Source: Nocardia vinacea
GTDB lineage: Bacteria; Actinomycetota; Actinomycetes; Mycobacteriales; Mycobacteriaceae
Direction of reading: 5' to 3'
NCBI RefSeq assembly: GCF_035920345.1
Contig: NZ_CP109149.1
Coordinates: forward strand, 6,262,001 to 6,326,000
Length of the DNA stretch: 64,000 bases
Shown piece by piece: positions 54,560 to 63,272 of the stretch; position 1 is the stretch's first letter, and the number at the start of each line of letters is the position of its first letter. The translations under genes were made by a program, and so were the position numbers. The notes below the pieces were generated by a model. It worked only from the letters and a program-made list of their open reading frames with translations. It was not told where the DNA came from and ran no database searches.

Positions 54560-54859
54560 TCAGGCCGAGCTGCGGTCGTCCACCCGGAGTATCAACGCGA
54601 CGAAAGCATCGGCCCGGCGCTCCTCGGGCGTGCGTGGTTCACCCTCATCGACCGTTACGAGTTCCGCGTCGTTCAGCAGCAACTCCGCCTCCACCCGCAT
54701 GATCGCCCGAATGAACGGTGGCGCGACATCGGGCGGCAGGTCGCCGTTGATGATGTAGCCGCCGTCGGGCTGCGGTTCGGTGGAGACATAGGTCAGCGCA
54801 CGCTCGAGATCAGCGCGTCGTTCCCCCGCAACCAGGTCGGAGTCCGTGTCATCCGCCAT
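54560..54859 (-). CDS. conserved hypothetical protein, 99 residues
   Basis: An acidic protein with no recognised family. It shows a mixed alpha/beta pattern ([20 protein letters not shown] then [20 protein letters not shown]) and an acidic/Arg-rich C-terminus. Codon use looks like real coding sequence. It lies just upstream of the groEL2 control region on the same strand. The function is unknown. Confidence 0.6.
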   Translation of the reverse strand: MADDTDSDLVAGERRADLERALTYVSTEPQPDGGYIINGDLPPDVAPPFIRAIMRVEAELLLNDAELVTVDEGEPRTPEERRADAFVALILRVDDRSSA

Positions 54860-55022
54860 TGCTATAGCTTACCGGTGCGTCGGAGCAGCCCTTTCCCGAC
54901 AGGCCGACCAGTCCAGGATCCGCGGCACCGACCCAAGTCGCGCGACCAGCAAATCGCTGTCCGCCAATGGCTTACGACCGCGTGGCGCGGCGCAGGATCG
55001 GCGCCGACCTTATGGTGTCCAG

Positions 55023-55697
55023 GTGAGTGAAAGTCCCGGCTGGAACGCTATCGATGCCGCGTTGGAGCAGCTGTACCACGACACCGCACCCAGCCATTGG
55101 GGGACGGGGGTCCCCTGGTCGCTCGGCGGACCCGATCCGTTGGACGGCATCAGCGCCTATCCGCGCACCGAACCGGTCCCACACTGGCACTACATCAGCT
55201 ACGGCATGACCGAGCTGTACGAGAAGGAATGGGATAGCCCGGACGAATCGGGTTGGGGATTCGAATTCACCTTCCGCCTGCTGCGCACACCGGCCGACGA
55301 GAAGCCGCCGGTCTGGCCGGCGAACTTCCTGCAGAATCTGGCCCGCTACGTGTTCCAATCCGGGAATTGGTTCGCACCGGGCCACACCATCAAGTCGAAC
55401 GGCCCGATCGCCGCGGATCATCCGGATTCGGATATCCAAGCCGTCGCCTTCACCGTCGACCCGGAGCTCGGCGCCATCGACACACCGCACGGGCGGATGC
55501 AGTTCCTGCAGATCGTCGGCCTGACCATGCCGGAGTACCGGACCGCGCAGGGCGGGCACACGCTGGCGGTGCTCGACGAACTCGCACCGCGGCTGCCGCT
55601 GTTGGTCACCGATATCGAGCGCGGACCGCTCATGGAGGAACCGAAGACCAAGGCGAAATGGCCGCGCTGGGGCGGGGGCCTGCGCGGGCGAGCGTAG
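55023..55697 (+). CDS. SUFU (suppressor of fused)-domain protein
   Basis: A 224-residue protein. The SUFU domain is seen in [18 protein letters not shown], then [12 protein letters not shown], and [20 protein letters not shown]. In bacteria these proteins are often immunity factors for contact-dependent or polymorphic toxins, or stand alone with unknown roles. No toxin gene is next to it here. The GTG at 55023 is chosen because sequence before it is not conserved. The nadE gene follows on the same strand. Confidence 0.75.
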   Translation: MSESPGWNAIDAALEQLYHDTAPSHWGTGVPWSLGGPDPLDGISAYPRTEPVPHWHYISYGMTELYEKEWDSPDESGWGFEFTFRLLRTPADEKPPVWPANFLQNLARYVFQSGNWFAPGHTIKSNGPIAADHPDSDIQAVAFTVDPELGAIDTPHGRMQFLQIVGLTMPEYRTAQGGHTLAVLDELAPRLPLLVTDIERGPLMEEPKTKAKWPRWGGGLRGRA

Positions 55698-55741
55698 ATT
55701 TCGCCATGGAGGAAGATCAACGATCCCGAAGGGGGACGCCC

Positions 55742-57799
55742 GTGCCCGCATTGCCGTTCGACTCGCTCTATCGGCACGGGTTCGCGCGGGTGGCGGTCGC
55801 GGTGCCGCGGATCCGGGTCGCCGATCCCGCGTTCAATGCCGAGCAGACGCTCGAGCTCGCTCGGCAAGCGGCCGCCGACAGCGTGGTGCTGACCGTCTTT
55901 CCCGAACTCGGACTCTCCAGCTACACCGCCGACGATCTTTTCCACCAGGATGCGCTCGACGATGCGGTGGGCGCGGCAATCGAGCAGGTGGTCGCGGCGA
56001 GCGTCGAGATCGATACGGTGCTGGTGGTCGGTGCGCCGGTACGGACGCAGGGGCGGCTGTTCAACTGCGGCATCGCGATATGCCGCGGCACGGTGCTCGG
56101 CGCCGCGCCGAAGAGCTATCTGCCCAACTATCGCGAGTTCTATGAGAAGCGCCAGTTCGCGGCGGCACGCGAAACGCTGGACGACCACATCACGATCGCG
56201 GGTCAGCGGGTGCCGTTCGGATCCGATCTGTTGTTCACCGCGACCAATCTCGACGACTTCGTATTCCACCTGGAGATCTGCGAAGACGGCTGGGTTCCGT
56301 TGCCGCCCAGTGGATATGCCGCGCTGGCCGGTGCGACGGTGCTGGTCAATCTGTCGGCGAGCAATATCGTCATCGGTAAGGCCGACTACCGGCGCGCGCT
56401 GTGCACCTCGCATTCCGCGCGCTATCTGGCCGCCTATCTGTATTCGGCTGCGGGACACGGTGAATCGACCACCGATATGGCCTGGGACGGACAGGCACTG
56501 GTATGCGAGAACGGCGACCTACTCGCCGAGGGTGAGCGGTTCTCCGACCATCCCCAGTTGATCACCGCAGATCTCGATCTGCAGCGGCTGGCCGCGGATC
56601 GCATCCGCACCACCAGTTTCGCCGACAATGTGCACGATCACCGCGACCGCCTGGTGCGGTTGCGGCGCATCGAGGTCGAGTTGCCGGTCCCGACGAGTGC
56701 CATCACCTTGGGGCGCGAAATACAGCGCTTCCCTTACGTTCCCAGCGATCCGGCCGCGCGCAACGAACGGTGCGCAGAGGTGCATCACATCCAGGTCGAG
56801 GGCCTGAGCACCCGGCTGCGTGCGACCGGCAGTCAGCGCGTGGTCATCGGCGTATCCGGTGGATTGGATTCCACCCAGGCGCTGATCGTCGCGGCCAAAA
56901 CCATGGACCGGCTCGGACTGCCGCGCGCGAATGTGCTGGCCTACACCATGCCCGGCTTCGCGACCAGCACCCGAACGCGCACGGACGCGCACGCGCTGAT
57001 GGACGCGCTCGGCGTGACCGCGCAGGAGATCGATATCCGTCCGTCCGCCACCCAGATGCTGCGCGACCTGAAACACCCTGCCGCCGACGGTATTCCGCAG
57101 TACGACGTCACCTACGAGAATGTGCAGGCCGGCGAGCGCACCTCGCATCTGTTCCGACTTGCCAACCAGCACCACGCACTCGTGGTCGGCACCGGCGATC
57201 TCAGTGAACTCGCCTTGGGCTGGTGCACTTTCGGCGTCGGCGACCATATGGCGCACTACAGCGTGAACGCCTCGGTCCCCAAAACTCTGGTCAAATATCT
57301 GATCGCCTGGGCGGTCGACACCGATCAGTTCGGCCCCGAGGCGGGCCGGGTGCTGTCATCGATCCTGCAGACCGAGATCTCACCGGAGTTGGTGCCCAGC
57401 CACGATTCCACCGCACCGAGCCAGAGCTCCGAGGCCACCGTCGGCCCCTATGAACTGCAGGACTTCCACCTCTACTACATGCTGCGCTTCGGTTATCGCC
57501 CGAGCCGGGTCGCCTACCTCGCCCGGCACGCCTGGTCCGAGCGCGACCGCGGCAGCTGGCCGGACCTCATTCCGGCCGACCAGCGCAACACCTACGACCT
57601 GCCGACCATCAAACACTGGCTCGCCGAATTCCTGCGCCGCTTCATCCAGTCCAGCCAGTTCAAACGCTCCACCCTGCCCAATGCCCCGAAAGTCGGTTCG
57701 GGCGGCTCACTTTCACCACGCGGCGACTGGCGAGCGCCGAGCGACGCCTCCGCCGCCGCCTGGTTGGACGAACTCGCCCGCAACGTGCCCGAGGACTGA
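55742..57799 (+). CDS. nadE: glutamine-dependent NAD+ synthetase
   Basis: A 685-residue two-domain enzyme. The N-terminal nitrilase-type glutaminase has the catalytic Glu in [11 protein letters not shown], Lys in [17 protein letters not shown] and Cys in LEICEDGW. The C-terminal synthetase has the PP-loop [12 protein letters not shown]. It makes NAD from deamido-NAD, ATP and glutamine-derived ammonia. It is close to mycobacterial NadE in length and sequence. The GTG at 55742 has AAGGGGGA upstream; an in-frame ATG at 55706 lacks one. Confidence 0.96.
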   Translation: MPALPFDSLYRHGFARVAVAVPRIRVADPAFNAEQTLELARQAAADSVVLTVFPELGLSSYTADDLFHQDALDDAVGAAIEQVVAASVEIDTVLVVGAPVRTQGRLFNCGIAICRGTVLGAAPKSYLPNYREFYEKRQFAAARETLDDHITIAGQRVPFGSDLLFTATNLDDFVFHLEICEDGWVPLPPSGYAALAGATVLVNLSASNIVIGKADYRRALCTSHSARYLAAYLYSAAGHGESTTDMAWDGQALVCENGDLLAEGERFSDHPQLITADLDLQRLAADRIRTTSFADNVHDHRDRLVRLRRIEVELPVPTSAITLGREIQRFPYVPSDPAARNERCAEVHHIQVEGLSTRLRATGSQRVVIGVSGGLDSTQALIVAAKTMDRLGLPRANVLAYTMPGFATSTRTRTDAHALMDALGVTAQEIDIRPSATQMLRDLKHPAADGIPQYDVTYENVQAGERTSHLFRLANQHHALVVGTGDLSELALGWCTFGVGDHMAHYSVNASVPKTLVKYLIAWAVDTDQFGPEAGRVLSSILQTEISPELVPSHDSTAPSQSSEATVGPYELQDFHLYYMLRFGYRPSRVAYLARHAWSERDRGSWPDLIPADQRNTYDLPTIKHWLAEFLRRFIQSSQFKRSTLPNAPKVGSGGSLSPRGDWRAPSDASAAAWLDELARNVPED

Positions 57800-57979
57800 G
57801 CCGCCGTCACGCCGCAAGGGGCTCACGGTATTCGAGCGAAGCCGTGAGGTTGTGCCGCACCGACATCCCACGGGACCGGATGGCCCGCCGCTGCCTTGCC
57901 CTGGCCGCGTGCGCGGATCGAATGCCGATGACCAGCCGGGCAATTCGACGTCGTCCGGCGCCGAACGCGGCCCGGGCGT

Positions 57980-58717
57980 TCATGACTTCTCGGCGGCGAT
58001 CACCGACAGCAGTTCGGTCAGATCGGCTTCGGCCTTCGCCTTGTCGACGCCGAGATCGGACAGGATTCCGGAACCGTTCTCCTGTTCGAGCAGGGCGAGC
58101 AGGACATGTTCGGAGCCGATGTAGTTGTGTCCCAAGCGAAGTGCCTCACGGAAGGTCAGCTCGAGCGCCTTCTTGGCCTCGGGTCCGAATGGAATGAGCG
58201 CGCCCATATTCTCCGGATCGGCGGGCCGTTCGGCGATGGCCGCGGTCGCAGCATCCCGGACCGCGTCCAGTTGCACCCCCTGGGCGGTAATCGCCCGCGC
58301 GCCGAGGCTTTCCGGTTGGGACAGCAGAGCCAGCACCAGATGTCCGATCGCGATCTCCGTATGACCGGAGGTGCGAGTTGCCTCCTGGGAGGCCACCACC
58401 ATCTTTCGTGCGCGCGGGGTGAACTTCGCGAAGCCCGCATTGGGATCCATGGCCGCGGCTTCCGCCGGATCACCCGGCCCCTTGGGCACAAACCGCTTCT
58501 GCGCGGCCTGTTTGGTGACGCCCATGCTGGCGCCGATATCGGTCCACGATGCGCCGGAGCGGCGGGCCTGATCCACGAAGTGGCCGATCAGATGATCGGC
58601 CACTTCGCCGAAGTGTCCGGCCGTGACCACCGCATCGGAGAGTTGGTCGAGCACATTGTCCGGACGTGCTTTTTTGATGCCATCGATCAGATCGTCGAGG
58701 CGTACATTGATTGCCAT
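57980..58717 (-). CDS. helix-turn-helix/ClpN fusion regulator
   Basis: A 245-residue protein with two parts. The N-terminal part (about residues 1-78) contains a helix-turn-helix, SGASWTDIGASMGVTKQAAQ. The C-terminal part (about 95-245) is a double Clp N-domain with the repeats HLVLALLSQPESLGARAI and HNYIGSEHVLLALLEQENG. There is no AAA+ ATPase. The ClpN domain normally docks substrates or adaptors to ClpC/ClpA, so the protein may link proteolysis or protein damage to gene control. Two perfect inverted repeats lie directly upstream, which suggests self-regulation. Confidence 0.82.
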   Translation of the reverse strand: MAINVRLDDLIDGIKKARPDNVLDQLSDAVVTAGHFGEVADHLIGHFVDQARRSGASWTDIGASMGVTKQAAQKRFVPKGPGDPAEAAAMDPNAGFAKFTPRARKMVVASQEATRTSGHTEIAIGHLVLALLSQPESLGARAITAQGVQLDAVRDAATAAIAERPADPENMGALIPFGPEAKKALELTFREALRLGHNYIGSEHVLLALLEQENGSGILSDLGVDKAKAEADLTELLSVIAAEKS

Positions 58718-58718
58718 G

Positions 58719-58765
58719 CGTCAACCATAAGTTGACGATTCCGCTTCGTCAACCACTAGTTGACG
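58719..58765. promoter_or_regulatory. two perfect operators upstream of the ClpN-HTH gene
   Basis: CGTCAAC-N5-GTTGACG occurs at 58719-58737 and 58747-58765, 28 bp apart. The first begins two bases from the start codon. Confidence 0.8.
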
Positions 58766-58770
58766 ATTTT

Positions 58771-59865
58771 TCAGGGACGTGCCGCCCCGGCCGCACCACG
58801 CACGATCTGCTCCTTGAACCAGGCAGCCGTCCGCCCGGTGAGCACGGTCCGTCCCGGGGAGTCGTCCGCGTGCAGAAACTGGATGACGCCATCGCGCCGA
58901 CCGAGGCTGATGCACTGGAAGAAGTACCGGAACCGCAGCTCACGGGGTGCACGACCGGCCAGCCGTGCGACAACTGCGTCGGCCGCGTACTTGCCGGTGG
59001 GCAATGCCGTCGCACATGCCATCCGCAGTTCCCGACCACCCGGACCCGCGATCACGGCAGCGTCGCCCGCCACGTAGACATCCGGATGCGATACCGACCG
59101 CAACGTCTCGTCGGTCAGCACCCGACCATGCCCGTCCACCGCGAACCCGGCCCGCCGCGCCAGCTCCGGCACTCCGAAACCAGCGGTCCACACCGTCGCG
59201 GCGGCCTCGACCACGGACCCGTCGGCCAACCGAACGCCTTCCGGAGTCACCTCGATAACTTTTGCGTCCGAACGGATCTCGACCCCGAGCCGCTCCAGCG
59301 CCCGTCGCACATGATCGCGCGCCCGCGTCGACAGCCAGGAGGCAGGCTCATCCGAGCCGAGCAGCACCACCCGCAAGTCCGGTCGGGACTCGGCCAGTTC
59401 CGCGGCCAGCTCGATGCCGGTGGCACCGCCACCGACCACCACGATCCGCCCGATCGCAATGCCGTTCCGCAACCACTCCGAATCATCGGGTGTGGCAACC
59501 GAATACGCGTACTCCGCCACCCCTTGGACGCCCGCAGGATCGTTTGTACTGCCCAGCGCATAGATGAGCGCGTCGTATTCGAGATCCGGTGCGCCGTCGA
59601 GGATCACCTGCTTGTGCTCGGTATCGATCCCCTGCACCCAAGCACGTACGAAGTGAATTCGCTTGGATTCGAGCAACTCTCGCAGGTCCCGTGCCGGAAT
59701 CGACTGCCCCGCACCGTATTGGTGCAACCGCACCCGTTCGACAAAGGTCGCGCGGGCGTCGACAACGGTGATGTGGGCGTCGCGGGCGGTGCGCGCCAAC
59801 CTGCGGGCCGCCGCCAGCCCCGCGTATCCGGCGCCGAGGACGACGATTCGATGCTGTCCGGTCAT
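58771..59865 (-). CDS. NAD(P)/FAD-dependent oxidoreductase (type II NADH dehydrogenase-like)
   Basis: A 364-residue pyridine-nucleotide-disulfide-fold protein. It has the FAD motif VVLGAGYAGLAAARRLA, a second nucleotide motif IVVVGGGATGIELAAELAES, and the late FAD-binding DVYVAGDAAVI. No membrane anchor is visible, and it is shorter than true NDH-2. It lies 82 bases after the ECF sigma gene with an ECF41-like promoter between, so it is the probable target of that sigma factor. Such oxidoreductases are typical ECF41 partners. Confidence 0.85.
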   Translation of the reverse strand: MTGQHRIVVLGAGYAGLAAARRLARTARDAHITVVDARATFVERVRLHQYGAGQSIPARDLRELLESKRIHFVRAWVQGIDTEHKQVILDGAPDLEYDALIYALGSTNDPAGVQGVAEYAYSVATPDDSEWLRNGIAIGRIVVVGGGATGIELAAELAESRPDLRVVLLGSDEPASWLSTRARDHVRRALERLGVEIRSDAKVIEVTPEGVRLADGSVVEAAATVWTAGFGVPELARRAGFAVDGHGRVLTDETLRSVSHPDVYVAGDAAVIAGPGGRELRMACATALPTGKYAADAVVARLAGRAPRELRFRYFFQCISLGRRDGVIQFLHADDSPGRTVLTGRTAAWFKEQIVRGAAGAARP

Positions 59866-59900
59866 GATGTGGCTCCCTTTCGATCGGCCGACACCCCTTA

Positions 59901-59927
59901 GACGGGACAGCCCTCCGATCCCTGACA
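59901..59927 (-). promoter_or_regulatory. ECF41-type promoter for the oxidoreductase gene
   Basis: On the minus strand TGTCAGG is followed by exactly 16 bases and then CGTC. The published ECF41 consensus is TGTCACA-N16-CGTC. It lies about 40 bases before the oxidoreductase start, between it and the sigma factor gene. Confidence 0.65.
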
Positions 59928-59947
59928 GCCTCGGGAAATGACCCGCG

Positions 59948-60829
59948 TCACGCCCGCCCGATATAGGTCAGCTTCTCCGGATTGACGATCATGCGCAGCG
60001 CGGTCACCGAATCGTCGAGGGTGTCCACGCCGACGACCAATGCGGGCTCCCCCGCCAACCGCACGACGACCGCGAGCGCGCCGTTGATCTCCTCGAGCGC
60101 CATCACCATCCCCGGCACCTCCCACCGGAACAGTCCGGCCACATACCGCGCGACCGCGGGAGCCCCGACGATCGGGCGCCGAGCCGCGGTGACCTGACCG
60201 CCGCCGTCCGCGGTCGAGACGACATCGGCCGCGAGCATCCGCTCCAATGCCTCGATATCCCCGATGCGTGCCGCCTTCAGGAAGCGCTCGATCAGCTCAC
60301 GGGCTTGATCGGCCGGAACATCGAAGCGCGGCCGCCCCTCGCGCACCCGGATACCGGCCCGGCGGAAGATCTGCTGCGAATTGGCCTCGGATACCGCGAG
60401 CATGTCCGCGATCTCCCGGTGTGCGTATCCGAATGCCTCGCGCAGCACGAAAACCGCACGCTCGATGGGGCTCAACCGCTCCAATGCCGTCAGCAGCGCC
60501 AGCGAAACCAACTCGCGCTCCTCCACCGTCTCCAACGGCCCGAGCTCACCGCGCGCGGTCGGTACCGGCTCGGGCAGCCACGGCCCGACGTAGGTCTCCC
60601 GACGGGCCCGCGCCGAAACCAGCCAGGTACGGCAGAGATTCACGACCGCGGTGGTCAGCCAGGCCTCGGCCGAGCGAATCGTGGTGCGGTCGGTGCCATC
60701 CCAGCGCAGGTAGGTCTCCTGTACCGCATCCTCGGCCTCGGTCGCGTAGCCGAGCATCCGATAGGCGAGCGCGAACAGGCGCGGGCGATGCGCCTGAAAT
60801 TCGCGCAATCCATCCGGTTCCACCGCCAC
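59948..60829 (-). CDS. ECF sigma factor with SnoaL-like C-terminal domain (SigJ/ECF41 type)
   Basis: About 293 residues. Sigma-2 is in FQAHRPRLFALAYRMLGYAT and EAEDAVQETYLRW. Sigma-4 is in LSPIERAVFVLREAFGYAHR and EIADMLAVSEANSQQIFRRA. A SnoaL-like domain (about 170-293) follows and ends YIGRA. In ECF41 factors this extension acts in place of an anti-sigma factor and tunes activity. The GTG at 60829 or 60823 is the best start; the frame continues 53 residues upstream without conservation. Confidence 0.88.
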   Translation of the reverse strand: MAVEPDGLREFQAHRPRLFALAYRMLGYATEAEDAVQETYLRWDGTDRTTIRSAEAWLTTAVVNLCRTWLVSARARRETYVGPWLPEPVPTARGELGPLETVEERELVSLALLTALERLSPIERAVFVLREAFGYAHREIADMLAVSEANSQQIFRRAGIRVREGRPRFDVPADQARELIERFLKAARIGDIEALERMLAADVVSTADGGGQVTAARRPIVGAPAVARYVAGLFRWEVPGMVMALEEINGALAVVVRLAGEPALVVGVDTLDDSVTALRMIVNPEKLTYIGRA

Positions 60830-61051
60830 CTTCTTCCGTGCTCGGCCGCCGAAGATGACGGTACCGGTCGGGATCCACCCTGCCTTCGACAGTTCGGAGG
60901 CCGACCCGATGGTCCGGCCACCACCGAAAACCCGACCCAGATCGAATCCCCAGAACCCCAAACCACCAAGTGCCGCAACGCTGCTCATAGGCGCAGCATT
61001 CCCGCGCGACCTAGACGATTCCTTAAGGAATACCAGGCAAGCCGCAACAGC

Positions 61052-61954
61052 TCAGAGGTGCAGATCGTCCGCCCGACGCTCTTTACCCGGACTGCGCAGC
61101 CGCAGGCGGCTCGCCCCGCGAATCGCCGGACGCCGCAGCGCGGGCCGTCGCCGCTGCGCCCGCCGCTGGGCCCGGCGTTCGGATGGCTTGTGCTGCCAGG
61201 TTTCCGGACGCGCGGCCACCCAGCGCTGCGAATGCCAGGCGAACGGGATATGCCCGAGGTACAGCGCGACCAGCACCAGCAGCAGCACGATCGGATAGGT
61301 GACCAGCAGCGCCGCCGCGAGCGCAGTCAGCACCAGCAGCCCGGCAGCCGCCTGCGGCGCCACCGATACCGACTTCATGGCCAGCGTCGGAATCGTACTG
61401 ACCGCCAACGCCGCCGCGAACAAGGTCCAGGCCGCGACCTCGTAGTAGCCGACCCACCAGCCGTCACCGAACTGCACGTACAGCCCGATCGGCACCAGCG
61501 CGATCAGCGCCGCCGCCGGTGCGGGGACGCCGACGAAATACTCGCGCGCCCACTGCGGTCGAGTGTCGTCGTCGAGCAGGGTGTTGAACCTGGCCAGGCG
61601 CAGCACAAGGCTCACCGCGAAAACCAGCGCGATGATCCAGCCCGCGCTGTTGCTGTCCAGCAGCGCGATGTAGATCACCAGACCGGGCGCGACTCCGAAG
61701 GAGATGGCGTCGGAGAGCGAATCGAGTTCCGCGCCCATCTTGGTGGTGGCGTCCAGCATCCGGGCGAGCCGACCGTCGAGGGTGTCCAGTACGGCCGCGG
61801 CGCCGACCATCGCCAAGGAGATGTCGAGCTTGTCGTCCAAGGCGAACTTCACCGCGGACAGTCCGGCACACAGCGCCATGATCGTCACGATGCTCGGCAA
61901 CAGCCGGATGGTCCGGCGCCTTCGCTGCGGTGTGGGCAGGGCCTGCTCCATCAT
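61052..61954 (-). CDS. pssA: CDP-diacylglycerol-serine O-phosphatidyltransferase
   Basis: A 300-residue membrane enzyme. The CDP-alcohol phosphotransferase motif is [20 protein letters not shown] followed by LDSLSD, with all conserved Asp residues. About six to seven membrane segments are predicted, plus a basic Arg/Pro-rich C-terminus of about 50 residues. It makes phosphatidylserine from CDP-diacylglycerol and serine. Its start overlaps the stop of psd (ATGA), so the two steps to phosphatidylethanolamine are coupled. Confidence 0.94.
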   Translation of the reverse strand: MMEQALPTPQRRRRTIRLLPSIVTIMALCAGLSAVKFALDDKLDISLAMVGAAAVLDTLDGRLARMLDATTKMGAELDSLSDAISFGVAPGLVIYIALLDSNSAGWIIALVFAVSLVLRLARFNTLLDDDTRPQWAREYFVGVPAPAAALIALVPIGLYVQFGDGWWVGYYEVAAWTLFAAALAVSTIPTLAMKSVSVAPQAAAGLLVLTALAAALLVTYPIVLLLVLVALYLGHIPFAWHSQRWVAARPETWQHKPSERRAQRRAQRRRPALRRPAIRGASRLRLRSPGKERRADDLHL

Positions 61955-62673
61955 GAGTCCGTGGAAAGTACGGCCAGCACGGTCTCGCCCCCGATCGTGC
62001 GCTGTCCGGGTTCGACGAGTAATTCGGTACCCGCCGGGAAGTACGTGTCGACCCGGGACCCGAAACGGATCAGGCCGTAGGTATCGCCGATGGTCAGTTT
62101 GTCACCGACCTGCGCGTCGCAGACGATGCGCCGCGCCAGCAGACCCGCGATCTGCACGACCACGAGCTGCGCGCCACCGGCGGTGTCGATGACCATGCTG
62201 TTGCGCTCGTTCACCGCACTGGCCTCGGGCAGATCCGCCGAACGGAACTGACCGGACTGGTGCAGCACAGTGCGCACGGTGCCGGAGATAGGGGTGCGTT
62301 GCACATGGACGTCGAGCACCGAAAGGAAGATGCTCACGCGCGGCAGCGGCGCATCGCCGAGGCCCAGTTCGGCGGGCGGCGTCGCGGTGTCGACCAGAGC
62401 GATCTCGCCGTCGGCCGGGGCGACGACCACCCCCGCCCGGTTCGGCGGCACCCGGTTCGGATGCCGGAAGAAGGTCGCGCAGGCCGCGGCGGCCAGCAGG
62501 CCCGTGCGGCGCACCCACTTGCGCTTACCCCCGATGACCGCCACCGCGAGCGGCGCCGCGACGAAGGGCAGCCCGGCGGGATGCAGCGGGGGAATCGCGG
62601 CCCGGACCAGATCGACGACATGGCCGACTCCGGTCGTTTCGGGCGTGCCGGGCGGGGTGGGACGGCGTGCCAC
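61951..62673 (-). CDS. psd: phosphatidylserine decarboxylase
   Basis: A 240-residue enzyme of the short PSD-A subgroup. A membrane-associated N-terminal part ([12 protein letters not shown]) is followed by [14 protein letters not shown] and [15 protein letters not shown]. The self-cleavage site is [14 protein letters not shown], where Ser becomes the pyruvoyl cofactor. It converts phosphatidylserine to phosphatidylethanolamine. The GTG at 62673 has GAGGAG five bases upstream; the longer frame adds unconserved residues. Confidence 0.93.
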   Translation of the reverse strand: MARRPTPPGTPETTGVGHVVDLVRAAIPPLHPAGLPFVAAPLAVAVIGGKRKWVRRTGLLAAAACATFFRHPNRVPPNRAGVVVAPADGEIALVDTATPPAELGLGDAPLPRVSIFLSVLDVHVQRTPISGTVRTVLHQSGQFRSADLPEASAVNERNSMVIDTAGGAQLVVVQIAGLLARRIVCDAQVGDKLTIGDTYGLIRFGSRVDTYFPAGTELLVEPGQRTIGGETVLAVLSTDS

Positions 62674-62775
62674 AGGCTCCTCTTTCGTGCTCGATGCAGA
62701 CGGTTTGCGCCCCTCAACGATAGGTCCGGCGCAAGCGTTCACACCTTACGGGAACCGAGCCTGTGGCACCCGCTC

Positions 62776-63048
62776 TCAGTGCACGGCTTTACGGCCGGTG
62801 AACAGCCGCACCAGGAACAGCAAGATCACCGCGCCACCGAGGCAGGTGAAGAAGCTGAACCAGAGTCCGCCGCCCTCGACGTCGACGCCGAGCACCTTGA
62901 GCAGGAATCCGCCTAGTAGACCACCGACCACACCGACCACGATGTTGAGGAGGATGCCCTGTTGGGCATCCGTCTTCATGATCTTGCTGGCGATCCAGCC
63001 GGCAAGACCGCCGATGATGATCCACCCGATAATCCCGAGTCCGAGCAT
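62776..63048 (-). CDS. GlsB/YeaQ/YmgE-family stress-response membrane protein
   Basis: A 90-residue protein of the transglycosylase-associated (Tgly_assoc) family, with three membrane segments. It starts GLGIIGWIIIGGLAGWIAS and contains KTDAQQGILLNIVVGVVGG, the family signature. It is usually stress-induced; the molecular role is not settled. It stands between psd and fabH. Confidence 0.9.
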   Translation of the reverse strand: MLGLGIIGWIIIGGLAGWIASKIMKTDAQQGILLNIVVGVVGGLLGGFLLKVLGVDVEGGGLWFSFFTCLGGAVILLFLVRLFTGRKAVH

Positions 63049-63154
63049 GGTGTCCTCGAATCACTAGTTGGGGCGACGCCACACCACAGGGCGTGCTTCG
63101 AGGGTATACCCGCCAAATGTGAGAATACGCACTCCCAACACACGCGACACGGGC

Positions 63155-63189
63155 TAATATGAGGGGGCCTCATGTCTACGGTGACGTAG
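63155..63189 (+). promoter_or_regulatory. promoter and operator region of fabH
   Basis: A TAATAT -10-like box at 63155-63160 overlaps a perfect palindrome ATGAGG-GGG-CCTCAT at 63159-63173. A second perfect repeat CTACG-GTGA-CGTAG follows at 63176-63189. The fabH start is about 84 bases further on, so there is a long leader. Confidence 0.5.
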
Positions 63190-63272
63190 GCGGCCGGCCG
63201 ATGAGGGACTCATTTCGATGCTTTCGGGGTAACAACCCGGCGGCGCCGCCGCAGGTACATAGGAGACGCATT

